64,000 nucleotides of DNA, from contig JBJXGX010000103.1 in assembly GCA_046160305.1 (NCBI GenBank), positions 14,958 to 78,957 on the forward strand. Direction: 5' to 3'. Under the pieces are notes generated by a model. It was not told the DNA's origin. It did not search any database and saw only the letters and a list, made by a program, of their open reading frames with translations. Position 1 is the stretch's first letter; every line of letters starts with the position of its first letter. Below are positions 8,619 through 17,609 of the stretch, piece by piece. This DNA is from SHXR01 sp046160305. Lineage in GTDB: Bacteria; Pseudomonadota; Gammaproteobacteria; Burkholderiales; SG8-39. The translations under genes were made by a program, and so were the position numbers.

Positions 8619-8882
8619 ATGGCAAATACAGCTCAGGCGCGCAAACGCGCGCGCCAAGCAGAAGAACGTCGTCAGCACAATGCGAGCCTCACATCGTCCC
8701 TTCGAACCGCAATCAAGAAGGTTCGCAAGGCGATCGAATCGGGTGACAAGGCCGCTGCCGAAACGCAGTATCTGGCCGCTCAACCGATCATTGATCGCAT
8801 CGCCGATAAGAGAATCATCCACAAGAACGCTGCGGCACGCTCCAAGAGCCGGATGGTTCATCGCATCCGCGCTATGGCGTAA
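8619..8882 (+). CDS. rpsT: 30S ribosomal protein S20
   Basis: An 87-residue, very basic helical protein beginning MANTAQARKRARQAE, with RTAIKKVRKAIESGD in the middle and NAAARSKSRMVHRI at the end, all diagnostic of bacterial S20. It binds 16S rRNA helices 9 and 44 in the small subunit. It is a single gene divergent from murJ. In other bacteria S20 is autoregulated through its own leader; no leader structure was recognised here. Confidence 0.97.
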   Translation: MANTAQARKRARQAEERRQHNASLTSSLRTAIKKVRKAIESGDKAAAETQYLAAQPIIDRIADKRIIHKNAAARSKSRMVHRIRAMA

Positions 8883-9032
8883 GCGGCTTTATCGTCGATC
8901 AGCGGAAAGTCTTTTCGCGCCGGCATAGGCACCGAGCGCCGGGCGCCGACCGCACTACATCGTACGCACTTGAAGTTCGCTTGGCGGTGTCGATATCGTC
9001 CGCGCCGATCTCTCGATCGGGCGACACGGTCT

Positions 9033-9365
9033 TCATACAGCGGTAACGGATACCGGCACGGCTGAATCCGTTGATGCGTCGCGGTCGAGGACACGTCCGG
9101 TACGCACGTCGAGTTCGTTGTCCCGCGCGAAATTCATCAGGAACCGGTAAGCCATCGGCTCGATGTCTTCGAGCCTGCCGTCAACGACCACACACGTGAC
9201 GCCCTCTGAGAGCACTTGCCAGACATACGGCGAATAGTGCATGCGCCGGTCGGCGCCGCATTGCGCCATCACACCGCAAAGACGTTCCGCCCAATCGCTA
9301 GGACGAAAGGTCTTGCCGGTCTGCGTGACCCCGCGAATCACGAACTCGTTGGTCTCGATGGGCAT
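9033..9365 (-). CDS. DUF3579 family protein
   Basis: A 110-residue protein with the DUF3579 pattern seen in betaproteobacteria: FVIRGVTQTGKTFRPSDWAERLCGVMAQCGADRRMHYSPYVWQV, then CVVVDGRL and FLMNFARDNELDV. The start at 9365 is chosen because homology begins there; the frame is open upstream to 9425. No enzymatic motif is visible and the function is unknown. It appears to be monocistronic. Confidence 0.85.
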   Translation of the reverse strand: MPIETNEFVIRGVTQTGKTFRPSDWAERLCGVMAQCGADRRMHYSPYVWQVLSEGVTCVVVDGRLEDIEPMAYRFLMNFARDNELDVRTGRVLDRDASTDSAVPVSVTAV

Positions 9366-9659
9366 CGCAGTAGAAATGTGGGGGGCGGTTGCCCGGAGTG
9401 GCGAAAGTCCCGCGATCATATCCATCGGATGTCTTGAATTTGCCCGCGTTTAGCGCATAAACCGGCCTTAGTTCCCGCCGGCCGGGTAGAGAACGAAGGG
9501 CAGGCGCGACCTACGATTCGCCCGACGATCGACCCAATGCTGACCTGGATGAATAACGGCAGCATCACCCGATTGGCCAAGGGCCATCGCGTGCGATTTT
9601 TCGCCAGGCGCCAACCGTTCCTATTCAATCGCAACGAACGGCACCCTGCGCGATTTGGC

Positions 9660-10457
9660 CTAGCGCAAATCGAGCACGTCGAACATGTCGTACAGGCCTG
9701 CCGCTCGGCCCTTGAGAAAACGCGCGGCGCGCAATGCGCCCAATGCGTAGGTCATGCGGCTGGCCGAGCGAACGGTAATTTCGACGCGCTCGCCCTCGCC
9801 GGCGAAAACAACGGTGTGATCGCCCACGATGTCGCCCCCGCGTATTGCATGAAAGCCGATCGTGCGCGTATCGCGTTCCCCGGTGATTCCTTCTCGTCCG
9901 TGTTTCGCGACCTGGCGAAGATCGCGCCCAAGGGCATTGGCCACCATCTCGCCCAGCTTGAGCGCCGTACCCGACGGCGCATCGACCTTGTGACGGTGAT
10001 GCGCCTCGATGATTTCGACGTCGTAGCTGTCCCCGAGGATCTTTGCTGCCATCGCGGCCAGCTTGAACGTCGCATTGACGCCAATCGCCATGTTAGGCGC
10101 CATGACGACCGGCACGCTACGAGCCAGCGCGGCGACCGCCGCCTTCTGGTCGGGCTCGAAGCCGGTCGTACCGATCACCATCGCAGTGCCGGCTCGCGCG
10201 CAAGCTTCTAGATGGGCTAGCGTGCCCGCCGGGCGCGTGAAATCGATGAGGCAATCAATGGCAGTGGCGATCTTTGCGATGTCCGCCGTCACCAGAACGC
10301 CGGTGTGCGATCCGAGCCCCTCGCCCGCGTCCTTTCCCAATCCAGAATGGCCCACCACCTCGAGCGCCCCGGCCAACACGAGCGAAGAATCCTTGAGAAC
10401 GGCTTCAACGAGGGTGCGCCCCATGCGACCGGTAGCGCCAGCGATTGCGATGCGCAT
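9660..10457 (-). CDS. dapB: 4-hydroxy-tetrahydrodipicolinate reductase
   Basis: A 265-residue DapB. The N-terminal nucleotide-binding motif is IAGATGRMGR. The catalytic and substrate-binding stretch HHRHKVDAPSGTA and the TIGFHAIRGGDIVGDHTV segment are present. It reduces hydroxy-tetrahydrodipicolinate in the lysine/diaminopimelate pathway. The ATG at 10457 is preferred over 10463 because CGGAGAG lies eight bases before it. It follows bamE on the same strand by 16 bp. Length is normal. Confidence 0.95.
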   Translation of the reverse strand: MRIAIAGATGRMGRTLVEAVLKDSSLVLAGALEVVGHSGLGKDAGEGLGSHTGVLVTADIAKIATAIDCLIDFTRPAGTLAHLEACARAGTAMVIGTTGFEPDQKAAVAALARSVPVVMAPNMAIGVNATFKLAAMAAKILGDSYDVEIIEAHHRHKVDAPSGTALKLGEMVANALGRDLRQVAKHGREGITGERDTRTIGFHAIRGGDIVGDHTVVFAGEGERVEITVRSASRMTYALGALRAARFLKGRAAGLYDMFDVLDLR

Positions 10458-10473
10458 CGGCATCTCTCCGTTT

Positions 10474-10857
10474 TTACTGCTTTTGGGGCGCGCTTTCGGG
10501 TACCATTTTCGCGGGCTCTGGTGGCATCACGTCAGCTTCGATCGCCTTCAGGACATCGCCCTTGAATAGAAACGTTGCTTTGCGCGTCTCGACATCGGTG
10601 CGATTGACGGCCGATCGGGTAAAGATGTAATCCCACCGGTCCGTGTGGAAAATGTCGTTGATCAGCGGCGTACCGATGATCGCCCTCACCTGCTCCTTGG
10701 TCATGCCGGGCTTCACCTGCGACATCGCATCGCGCGAGATGTAATTCCCCTGCTGAATCTCGATTCGATAGGGGCTGATGCAGGCGACGAGCATAAACCC
10801 GAGGGCACCGACCATGAGGTACGACGCGCGGCGTGCATTGCGAACGGGACTCTTCAT
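10474..10857 (-). CDS. bamE: Outer membrane assembly lipoprotein BamE (SmpA/OmlA)
   Basis: A 127-residue lipoprotein. The signal peptide ends in the lipobox LVAC, with the lipidated Cys at 26. The BamE core follows: GNYISRDAMSQVKPGMTKEQVRAIIGTPLINDIFHTDRWDYIF. BamE stabilises the BAM complex that inserts beta-barrel proteins. It is divergent from fur with 86 bp between, a classic betaproteobacterial arrangement. No Shine-Dalgarno precedes the ATG and a -10-like TATCAT lies six bases before it. Confidence 0.94.
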   Translation of the reverse strand: MKSPVRNARRASYLMVGALGFMLVACISPYRIEIQQGNYISRDAMSQVKPGMTKEQVRAIIGTPLINDIFHTDRWDYIFTRSAVNRTDVETRKATFLFKGDVLKAIEADVMPPEPAKMVPESAPQKQ

Positions 10858-10863
10858 TAGTCT

Positions 10864-10893
10864 ATGATAGCGAATCTCGCGGTCCGCTGTCGC
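10864..10893 (-). promoter_or_regulatory. Putative bamE promoter positioned for a leaderless transcript
   Basis: On the minus strand GCGACA (10888-10893, 4/6), an 18-bp spacer and TATCAT (10864-10869, 5/6). The start codon is only six bases downstream, so transcription would begin at or next to the ATG. Confidence 0.4.
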
Positions 10894-10943
10894 AGTGAAG
10901 AGTGCAAACGTTTCTTGCCGGTCGACGCAAGGCCCCGCACCCC

Positions 10944-11366
10944 ATGTCAAATCCACAAGACCTGAAGACGATCGGCCTCAAGGCGACTACGCCTCGACTG
11001 CGCATTCTCGGCCTGTTCGAGCGCACCCAGCAGCGCCATCTGTCCGCGGAGGAAGTCTATCGGGCCCTCGCAGCCGAGGGGCTCGACCTGGGCCTTGCGA
11101 CCGTGTATCGCGTACTCACGCAATTCGAACAGGCGGGGTTGCTCCGCCGGCATCACTTCGAATCGGACAAGGCGGTTTTCGAATTGAATGACTCGTCGCA
11201 TCACGACCACATCATGTGCCTGCAATGTGGCCGCGTGGAGGAATTCGTCGATGAAGAAATCGAGCGCCGCCAAGCAGCGATTGCTGCTAGCCGGGGATTT
11301 CTCATCCGCGAGCATTCGCTCTATCTCTATGCGGAGTGCACCACCGCAAACTGTCCGCACCGCTGA
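10944..11366 (+). CDS. fur: Ferric uptake regulator Fur
   Basis: A 140-residue canonical Fur. The winged helix includes LGLATVYRVLTQFEQAGLLRRHHFES. The metal-binding region has HHDHIMCLQCGRVEEF, and the C-terminus has CTTANC, giving both cysteine pairs of the structural zinc site. With Fe2+ it represses iron-uptake genes; a candidate target lies in this window at 50131. The ATG at 10944 is chosen by homology, since in-frame sequence upstream to 10902 is not Fur-like. It is divergent from bamE. Confidence 0.95.
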   Translation: MSNPQDLKTIGLKATTPRLRILGLFERTQQRHLSAEEVYRALAAEGLDLGLATVYRVLTQFEQAGLLRRHHFESDKAVFELNDSSHHDHIMCLQCGRVEEFVDEEIERRQAAIAASRGFLIREHSLYLYAECTTANCPHR

Positions 11367-11413
11367 CGAAAATCGCAAGACCGGCGTTCGGCGGCGCCAG
11401 TCCGCGCATTCCA

Positions 11414-11911
11414 TCAATCGTTGATCGCGCCGTGATACGCCGGGTCGAGATAGGTAGTCGTATGCTTGGCGATACCGGTGGCGCCATCAAAGTAGACGTC
11501 GCCAAGCTTGCGGTCATTCGCGTCCATGAACCGGTACGACCAGACCTCGCTTGCCCCGCCGGCGAATTTCCAGACCCCGAGCGGCCGCCCGAGAAGATTC
11601 GATACGTCGGCCCGGGTCAACTTCCCGGCATTCACGCTGGTGATGCGGCTCTCGGTGAGAAGCTGCTCCACTTTGGCGACGCGATCCGATCCATCAAACA
11701 ACACCCGCCAGGTGGTAAATCCCTGTGGCCCCTGGACGTAATCCCACGCCTTGGTACCGCCGATCGTGCGCTCGTCGGACGGCGTCCCGAGCCGCGCCTT
11801 CACATCGTTCGCGCTCGTACCAGGCGCGGTCGACGGGATCGAGAACTGCGCGCACCCTGCGGCGAACGTAATGAGCACTACACCAATCAGCATTGCCATC
11901 TTGCGTTGCAT
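11414..11911 (-). CDS. BamE-like (SmpA/OmlA domain) lipoprotein
   Basis: A 165-residue lipoprotein with lipobox FAAGC. After a short linker it shows a BamE/SmpA-like pattern twice: TSANDVKARLGTPSDERTIGGTKAWDYV and LTRADVSNLLGRPLGVWKFAGGASEVWSYRF. This resembles tandem beta-lactamase-inhibitor-like folds. The start at 11911 is supported by AAGGAG six bases upstream. It is distinct from the true bamE 600 bp away. The role is unknown, probably in the outer membrane or periplasm. Confidence 0.75.
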   Translation of the reverse strand: MQRKMAMLIGVVLITFAAGCAQFSIPSTAPGTSANDVKARLGTPSDERTIGGTKAWDYVQGPQGFTTWRVLFDGSDRVAKVEQLLTESRITSVNAGKLTRADVSNLLGRPLGVWKFAGGASEVWSYRFMDANDRKLGDVYFDGATGIAKHTTTYLDPAYHGAIND

Positions 11912-12007
11912 CGTCATCTCCTTCATTCGATGAGGGGAACGGTTCCCTCTGCCCGTTACAAACATGGCCATTGGGCTTTCTATTCCGGTGACTCGCTTAT
12001 ACGCCGA

Positions 12008-13558
12008 TTAGATGGGTCGTTCGACCTTGTCATCATCGTCAGCCTTTGCGCTGGCTGTCCTGAAGAATCCGTCGCAGGATGCCCAATTGCGCCAAACCTC
12101 GACCAATGAATCCCGATGAGCGCTCGCCCGTCCAATCAGCCATCCCTCGATCAGCAACATCAATCCGGAATCGACCGTACCGCTGCCTTCACGTCGAAGC
12201 GTGCCGACACCCGCGGACACATCGTTCATCGATCCCAATACATTCTGAAGCCGTGCAAGCCCATCGAGATATCGGCGCGCACGCTTCGGCCTGCCTAGCG
12301 TCACGAACATCTCTCCAATGTATCGCAGCTTTTTCACGTCGAGGCGCGCCTCATGCAACTGCGCTGCCTCGGCTGAAAGGAGATCGGATGCGCGCAGTCT
12401 GCGCTCCCGATGGTCCATTGCCCGCGCAACGAATTTCACGAGCGAATCGTCCCCGGCGACCTGCGGTGCTTTTGACAGGTTCGATAGCGCGCGCGCCAAT
12501 AGTAGTATCAATCGCACATACCGCGCGGAGGCTACGGCGCGTCTTGCATCGGCGCGGGCATCCTCGCGCATCCGCCGGGACCATCGGAGCAATGCGGGCA
12601 TGCCTGGACGCTCACCCAGAGACCCGACGACTTCCGGCAGCGTTTCGGAATCCCAGACATCCGCGTCGCGAGCCGGGGCGAGGCACGTGTTCAACCAACG
12701 CAATTCGGCTTTCCATGCCGCGAAATCCGTCTCCGGAAACAAACCCCGAAAAATCGACATCGCTGTTCGCAATCGCCGCAGGGCAACCCGCAGTTGGTGC
12801 AAATACTCGGGATCGGTGCTCTTCAGGAATCCCGTTTCGTTCGCTTGCAAGTGATTGAGGCAATCACCAATCAGACGATGTGCCGCCACTGCGATGCTTT
12901 CGCGCTTGTCGAGCGGGATCGTGCCCGCCTTGACCGGCGTGGCCGCCTCGCCCAACGCAAGCGCAAATCCGCGCTCCGCTTTGCTCGAATAACCCAGGCG
13001 TAACGAAAAAGCGTCGACCATCCGCTCGGCAAGACTGAAAAGCGCCCCCTCTTCTCCGCTTTTCAGCTCCAACTCGATCTCGCAAATCCGCTGGCTTCGA
13101 CGGCCTGCGCGAATCGTCCCCGTGTCGATCGCCGCCTCGATCAGCGTATCGGGCGAGGGCTCGACATTGAACGCAATGCGACCAAAGCGCGTCGAAAATA
13201 CCGGACGGATCGCGGACCAGTCGCATTTGCGAAGCGCCGACTTCAAATCGAGCGCGCGAATCGGATCAAGATCGAGCGTAGCGCCGGCGACGACCCACTC
13301 GAATTCATTGCGAGAATGCAATGCACCTGTGGACGATCCGCCGGTCTTGAGCGTTTGAATCCATCGCGACCCGTCACGGCGCAATCGCAAAGCGATCCGC
13401 GCGCGCTGCAATGTACGATCGGGCGTATCGAAATAGGTAGTGTGGAGCGTGGTCCGTCGCGCCCGACCTCGTTTTATCGGTGACCAACCCTGCCACGCGA
13501 GGATCGAACGCGCAGCCGCCGGCGGAAACAACAGCTTGAGCTCGGTTTCGGTCGCCAA
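12008..13558 (-). CDS. CYTH-CHAD domain protein (inorganic triphosphatase-like)
   Basis: A 516-residue two-domain protein. The N-terminal CYTH domain (1-200) begins with the signature ExExK (ETELK) and shows KTGGSSTGALHSRNEFEW and EIELELKSG strand motifs that bind triphosphate. The C-terminal CHAD domain (about 230-500) is helical and rich in His/Arg (YLHQLRVALRRLRTAMSIF, HEARLDVKKLRYIGEMF), typical of polyphosphate-binding CHAD. Such proteins hydrolyse tripolyphosphate and can associate with polyphosphate granules. It is 12 bp downstream of relA on the same strand. Confidence 0.9.
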   Translation of the reverse strand: MATETELKLLFPPAAARSILAWQGWSPIKRGRARRTTLHTTYFDTPDRTLQRARIALRLRRDGSRWIQTLKTGGSSTGALHSRNEFEWVVAGATLDLDPIRALDLKSALRKCDWSAIRPVFSTRFGRIAFNVEPSPDTLIEAAIDTGTIRAGRRSQRICEIELELKSGEEGALFSLAERMVDAFSLRLGYSSKAERGFALALGEAATPVKAGTIPLDKRESIAVAAHRLIGDCLNHLQANETGFLKSTDPEYLHQLRVALRRLRTAMSIFRGLFPETDFAAWKAELRWLNTCLAPARDADVWDSETLPEVVGSLGERPGMPALLRWSRRMREDARADARRAVASARYVRLILLLARALSNLSKAPQVAGDDSLVKFVARAMDHRERRLRASDLLSAEAAQLHEARLDVKKLRYIGEMFVTLGRPKRARRYLDGLARLQNVLGSMNDVSAGVGTLRREGSGTVDSGLMLLIEGWLIGRASAHRDSLVEVWRNWASCDGFFRTASAKADDDDKVERPI

Positions 13559-13569
13559 TTCACTTGACC

Positions 13570-15774
13570 TTATCGTCGTTGCGCGACGAACACTCCGCGC
13601 ACCTCTTTGATGTGCTCGAGGGCACGGACCAGGATCCCAACGTCGGTCACCTCCAACGTAAAGTGCATCGAAGCGATGCCGGCCCGCGATTGGGTATTGA
13701 CCGCAGTCACATTGATGCGATCGCGAGTGAAAACGTCGGATACATCACGGAGCAGGCCTTGCCGATCATGCGCCTGCACGATCACATCCACCGCGTACAC
13801 GCCGGATGTTTTACCACCCCAGTTGGCGTCGATGCACCGCTCCGGGTGCGCTTTTGACAACGCGGCGAAGCTCGCGCAATCGCGCCGGTGAATCGAAACG
13901 CCGCGTCCCCGCGTAACGAATCCCCGGATCGCATCAGGAGGTACAGGACGGCAGCACTTGGCCAATTGCGTGAGCAATTGACCGACGCCGACGATCAGGA
14001 TTCCGCCCGTCGCGGAATCGGCGCGCGCCTCCCGCGCGATCGGCGGGACCTCGTCTTCATGTTGTTCTGCAACCTCGCCGCGGATCGCGATCTGCAATTG
14101 CCGCGGCCCGACTTCTTCGCGTGCAACGGCAATGAACAACGCATCGGTCGATTCGAATCCAAGCCCCTTCGCAAGAAGCTCGAGATTCGCGCCAGTACGG
14201 CCTTCGCGTTGCATCTCGCGTTCCACCGCCGCGCGGCCCGCGACGCTTAACTCGTGGGATTCAATCGCATTGAACCACTGTCGCACCTTGGTACGCGCAC
14301 GATTCGATCCGAGGTAGCCGCGCTCCGGATTGAGCCAATCGCGACTCGGCCCACCCTGCTTCGCGGCGACGATCTCCACCGTCTGCCCGTTCTCGAGTTT
14401 CGTATCGAGCGGGACCATGGCGCCATCGACGCGCGCACCGCGACAGCGATGTCCAAGTTCGGTATGAACGTGGTACGCGAAATCGACGGGTGTCGCGCCG
14501 CGCGGCAGGTCGATCACCCGCCCCTGCGGCGAGAGCACGTACACCGAGTCATCGAGCGCGGCGTGTTTGGCCTGATCGACCCAATCGGCGCCATCGACGA
14601 TCTCGTCGCGCCAGGCGAGGATTCCCCGGAGCCAGCCGATCCGCTCCTCGTAGTCCGCCTGTTTGCGAGCCTTGCCCCGCTCCGATTTGCCGCTTTCCTT
14701 GTAGCGCCAGTGCGCGGCAACGCCGCCCTCGGCCTCGCGATGCATCTCGTGCGTGCGGATCTGGATCTCGAGCGGCCGACCGTCGGGGGCGATGACCGCG
14801 GTGTGCAACGATCGGTAGCCGTTTGCTTTCGGTCGCGAGATGTAATCGTCGAATTCCTTGGGGATCGGCTGCCAGAGATTGTGCGCGACCCCGAGTGCCG
14901 TATAGCAATCGCGATGCTCGCGGACAATGACACGCACCGCGCGCAGATCGAACAGCTCCGCGAAGTCCCGACCCTTTCGCTGCATCTTGTTCCAGATGCT
15001 GTAGAGATGCTTTGGGCGGCCGCTGATCTCCGCGTCGATTCCATTCTGGGCGAACTCGCTGCGCAGTCGCTCCACGCATTGTTCGATGAACGCGTCGCGC
15101 TCATTCTGGCGCTCGTCGATGAGCGCGGTGACCTGCTCGAACGCGACCGGATCGACAATGCGAAACGCAGCATCCTCAAGTTCCCATTTGAGCTGCCAGA
15201 CACCCAGGCGATTGGCAAGCGGGGCGTAGATATCGAGCGTTTCGCGTGCGATACTGGTGCGCAATTCAGGCGGCACGTTCAAAATGAAGCGCATGGTCTG
15301 CGTACGGCTCGCCAAACGAACGAGCACCGCACGGATATCCTCGACCATCGCCAGCAACATCTTTCGCAGCACTTCGAGCTGCTGGGACTTTCCGGCCGCA
15401 TCGCCTTGCGCGGCCGCGCTTCGCGTGACGAGGCGCAATTGATTCAGCCGCGCGACGCTGCCAACGATCCCCGCGACATCCGCACCGAATACGCCTTCGA
15501 TGCGATCTTTGTAATCGGCCTCGTAGTCCGGAACCGCGAACAAGACGCCCGCGACAAGCGAAGCGACATCGAGCCTGAGCATCGCGAGGTTGCGTGCCGT
15601 ACCGATCGCGTGCGCCAATACCGGCTCGGTGGTGGCGAGCAACCGATCCGCATAGGTCGGTCGAACGAATGCGAGTGCGCGCTCAACGGTCTGACGATAT
15701 TCCGGGGCGAATCCATCCATCGCGTTGAACGATGTATCGATCTGCGATCGCGATGATTCAGGCGCTACGCTCAC
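13570..15774 (-). CDS. relA: (p)ppGpp synthetase RelA, monofunctional
   Basis: A 734-residue RelA/SpoT homologue. Domains in order are an inactive HD hydrolase (about 30-190, HDxxED absent), the synthetase (about 230-380, GRPKHLYSIWNKMQRKG to EIQIRTHEMHREAEGGVAAHW), TGS (about 410-470, VYVLSPQGRVIDLPRGATPVDFAY), a helical/zinc-finger region with LAKCCRPVPPDAIRGFVTRGRGVSIHRRDC, and a C-terminal ACT domain. It makes (p)ppGpp on stalled ribosomes during amino-acid starvation. The missing hydrolase residues fit RelA rather than SpoT; no spoT is in the window. Confidence 0.94.
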   Translation of the reverse strand: MSVAPESSRSQIDTSFNAMDGFAPEYRQTVERALAFVRPTYADRLLATTEPVLAHAIGTARNLAMLRLDVASLVAGVLFAVPDYEADYKDRIEGVFGADVAGIVGSVARLNQLRLVTRSAAAQGDAAGKSQQLEVLRKMLLAMVEDIRAVLVRLASRTQTMRFILNVPPELRTSIARETLDIYAPLANRLGVWQLKWELEDAAFRIVDPVAFEQVTALIDERQNERDAFIEQCVERLRSEFAQNGIDAEISGRPKHLYSIWNKMQRKGRDFAELFDLRAVRVIVREHRDCYTALGVAHNLWQPIPKEFDDYISRPKANGYRSLHTAVIAPDGRPLEIQIRTHEMHREAEGGVAAHWRYKESGKSERGKARKQADYEERIGWLRGILAWRDEIVDGADWVDQAKHAALDDSVYVLSPQGRVIDLPRGATPVDFAYHVHTELGHRCRGARVDGAMVPLDTKLENGQTVEIVAAKQGGPSRDWLNPERGYLGSNRARTKVRQWFNAIESHELSVAGRAAVEREMQREGRTGANLELLAKGLGFESTDALFIAVAREEVGPRQLQIAIRGEVAEQHEDEVPPIAREARADSATGGILIVGVGQLLTQLAKCCRPVPPDAIRGFVTRGRGVSIHRRDCASFAALSKAHPERCIDANWGGKTSGVYAVDVIVQAHDRQGLLRDVSDVFTRDRINVTAVNTQSRAGIASMHFTLEVTDVGILVRALEHIKEVRGVFVAQRR

Positions 15775-15936
15775 GTGCTTCCCAACCGCCTTGACGATTC
15801 GCTATGGTACCGCCGTGCGACTCGCTGGACATCGAATCGCATGCACCATTCGCGCGCACCAATCCCAAGCACAAATCGAGCAAACCAACCGCGTGCGCAC
15901 CGGTTCATGGTTGGCCATAATGGGTGATCCATCATC

Positions 15937-16836
15937 ATGCCTCCAGCAACTACCAGACCCTCGGTCCTTCCGTATCTTTACCTCGTTATTGCTGCCGCCA
16001 CATGGGGCGGGACGTGGGTGTTGGTACGTGGCGTCCGTGAAGAGTTCCCCCCGATCGCGATTGCGTTTTGGCGATGGGTCGCGGCGGCCGTCATGTTGTT
16101 TCCTTTCGCCTGGCCACATCTGCGCGCCGATTGGCCCAAATACCAGGGCCATTGGGTCCCCGTCCTGATTCTCGGAGCGATCGGCACCGTCACGTTCGCG
16201 GCCTTTGGCGCGCTGGGTGTCCAATACACGACGGCGACGAACGCCTCCCTGATCAACTCGATCACGCCGATCTTTTGCCTGCTCTTCTCCGTTCTGGCGC
16301 TGCGAACGCGCGTGACCGGCCGATACGTTGTGGCGATGACGCTCTCTCTTGCCGGAATGCTCTGCATTGCCACCCAAGGACGCATCGAAGCCCTTGTTGC
16401 CCTCGATTTCAATCGCGGCGACCTCCTGATTCTGCTGGCGAGCGTTGGCTGGGCCGCCTACACGGTCGGCTTACGATGGAAACCCCAGGGCGTGAGCGGC
16501 ATCGCGTTTCTCTTTGTCGTCAGCGCGATCGGACTGGTGCTTTGGGCGCCGTTCTACCTCATGGAAATCGCCAGCGGCCGGACCATGAGCGTCAATTGGC
16601 GGACCGTGGCGGCGGCGATTTCGCTTGGCCTCTTCCCGTCCGTCATCGCCTATGTTGGATGGAACCATGCCGTTCCGCGTGTCGGGGCACATGTTGCCGG
16701 CCTGTTCGGCAATCTCGTCCCCGTGTTCGGCATCGCGCTTGCGGTAGCGTTTCTAGGTGAAATCCCGCAGGCTTACCACGGTGCGGGCATGGTACTCATC
16801 TTCTCGGGCTTGTATCTCATCTCACGCGGAAAATGA
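15937..16836 (+). CDS. EamA/DMT-family transporter
   Basis: A 299-residue membrane protein with ten predicted helices in two EamA repeats. The N-terminal repeat shows AAATWGGTWVLVRGVREEFPPIAIAFWRW, and the second ends in PVFGIALAVAFLGEIPQAYHGAGMVLIFSG. Members of the drug/metabolite transporter superfamily export amino acids or other metabolites; the substrate cannot be inferred. The stop overlaps the start of mtfA by four bases, so the pair is co-transcribed. Confidence 0.88.
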   Translation: MPPATTRPSVLPYLYLVIAAATWGGTWVLVRGVREEFPPIAIAFWRWVAAAVMLFPFAWPHLRADWPKYQGHWVPVLILGAIGTVTFAAFGALGVQYTTATNASLINSITPIFCLLFSVLALRTRVTGRYVVAMTLSLAGMLCIATQGRIEALVALDFNRGDLLILLASVGWAAYTVGLRWKPQGVSGIAFLFVVSAIGLVLWAPFYLMEIASGRTMSVNWRTVAAAISLGLFPSVIAYVGWNHAVPRVGAHVAGLFGNLVPVFGIALAVAFLGEIPQAYHGAGMVLIFSGLYLISRGK

Positions 16837-17597
16837 TCAATCTATTTGGCCGTTGGACCCGGCGAGGCACTACCGTATCGACGCAAATCCCGCCGCCGCT
16901 TTGGGACGACGTAACCGGGCGGATGCCGTTTCTGCGGCATCTTTCGACCAAAGACCTTGCTCGTCTGAATGCGTTGTCGAACACCTTTCTCGCCACCAAG
17001 GAGATGCATGGCGCCGCCGGACTCGATCTCACCGACGCAATGCGGGTCGCCATCGCGGCGCAGGCATGCCTGCCGATTCTCGAGCTTGGGCTGCAGTGCT
17101 ATGACGGTTGGGTCGGTGTCATCGTCTATCCTGGGGAGTTCCGGGTTCAACGCGAGGAAATGGATGAAACAGGCGTCCTGCACGAATGGGACGAGCACAT
17201 CGCCGGCGAGTCGATGCATGGCGGCCCGGTCGTTCTCTCCTGGGAAGACGCTCAAGTCGAAGAAATCGGATACAACGTCGTCATCCATGAATTTGCCCAC
17301 AAGCTCGATGGGTTGGATGGTGAAACCGACGGCATCCCGCCGGTACCACCGGGCATCACACGAGAGGCGTGGCAAACCCTCTGGTTGTCGCATTTCGATG
17401 ATTTCGCGGCCCTCGTCGATGACGATGAAGACGCGGCCCCGTTCGATCCATACGGCGCCCAACAGCCAGCGGAATTCTTCCCGGTCATGTCGGAGGTGTT
17501 CTTCACCGATCCGGAACACCTGCATGCGATCTATCCCGATCTTTACGCCGGGTTGGTGGCGTTCTATCGGCAGGACCCGCTCTCCGGGAGCGGTTGA
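16833..17597 (+). CDS. mtfA: MtfA-family zinc metallopeptidase (M90)
   Basis: A 254-residue protein of the MtfA/M90 family. The HExxH-type site is HEFAHKLDGLDGETDG (about residue 153), with the third ligand likely the Glu of FFPVMSEVFF downstream. The N-terminal half contains LNALSNTFLATKEMHGAAGLDLTDAMRVAIAAQACLPIL. In E. coli MtfA binds the Mlc repressor and has aminopeptidase activity. The ATG overlaps the upstream transporter's stop (ATGA). The family is widespread and length is normal. Confidence 0.92.
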   Translation: MINLFGRWTRRGTTVSTQIPPPLWDDVTGRMPFLRHLSTKDLARLNALSNTFLATKEMHGAAGLDLTDAMRVAIAAQACLPILELGLQCYDGWVGVIVYPGEFRVQREEMDETGVLHEWDEHIAGESMHGGPVVLSWEDAQVEEIGYNVVIHEFAHKLDGLDGETDGIPPVPPGITREAWQTLWLSHFDDFAALVDDDEDAAPFDPYGAQQPAEFFPVMSEVFFTDPEHLHAIYPDLYAGLVAFYRQDPLSGSG

Positions 17598-17609
17598 GTC
17601 CTGACAACC

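Noticed and set aside
9366..9659. A small gene between the DUF3579 gene and dapB (9416-9634 minus)
   Set aside because: A 72-residue ORF without family features or a clear ribosome-binding site; 294 bp of apparently non-coding spacer.
14254..15756. 500-residue plus-strand ORF opposite relA
   Set aside because: It is antisense to a well-matched relA. GC-rich codons make the opposite strand stop-poor, and the sequence has no family features.
13570..15774. Bifunctional RelA/SpoT
   Set aside because: The HD hydrolase residues (HDxxED) are absent at the expected position, so it is a synthetase-only RelA.
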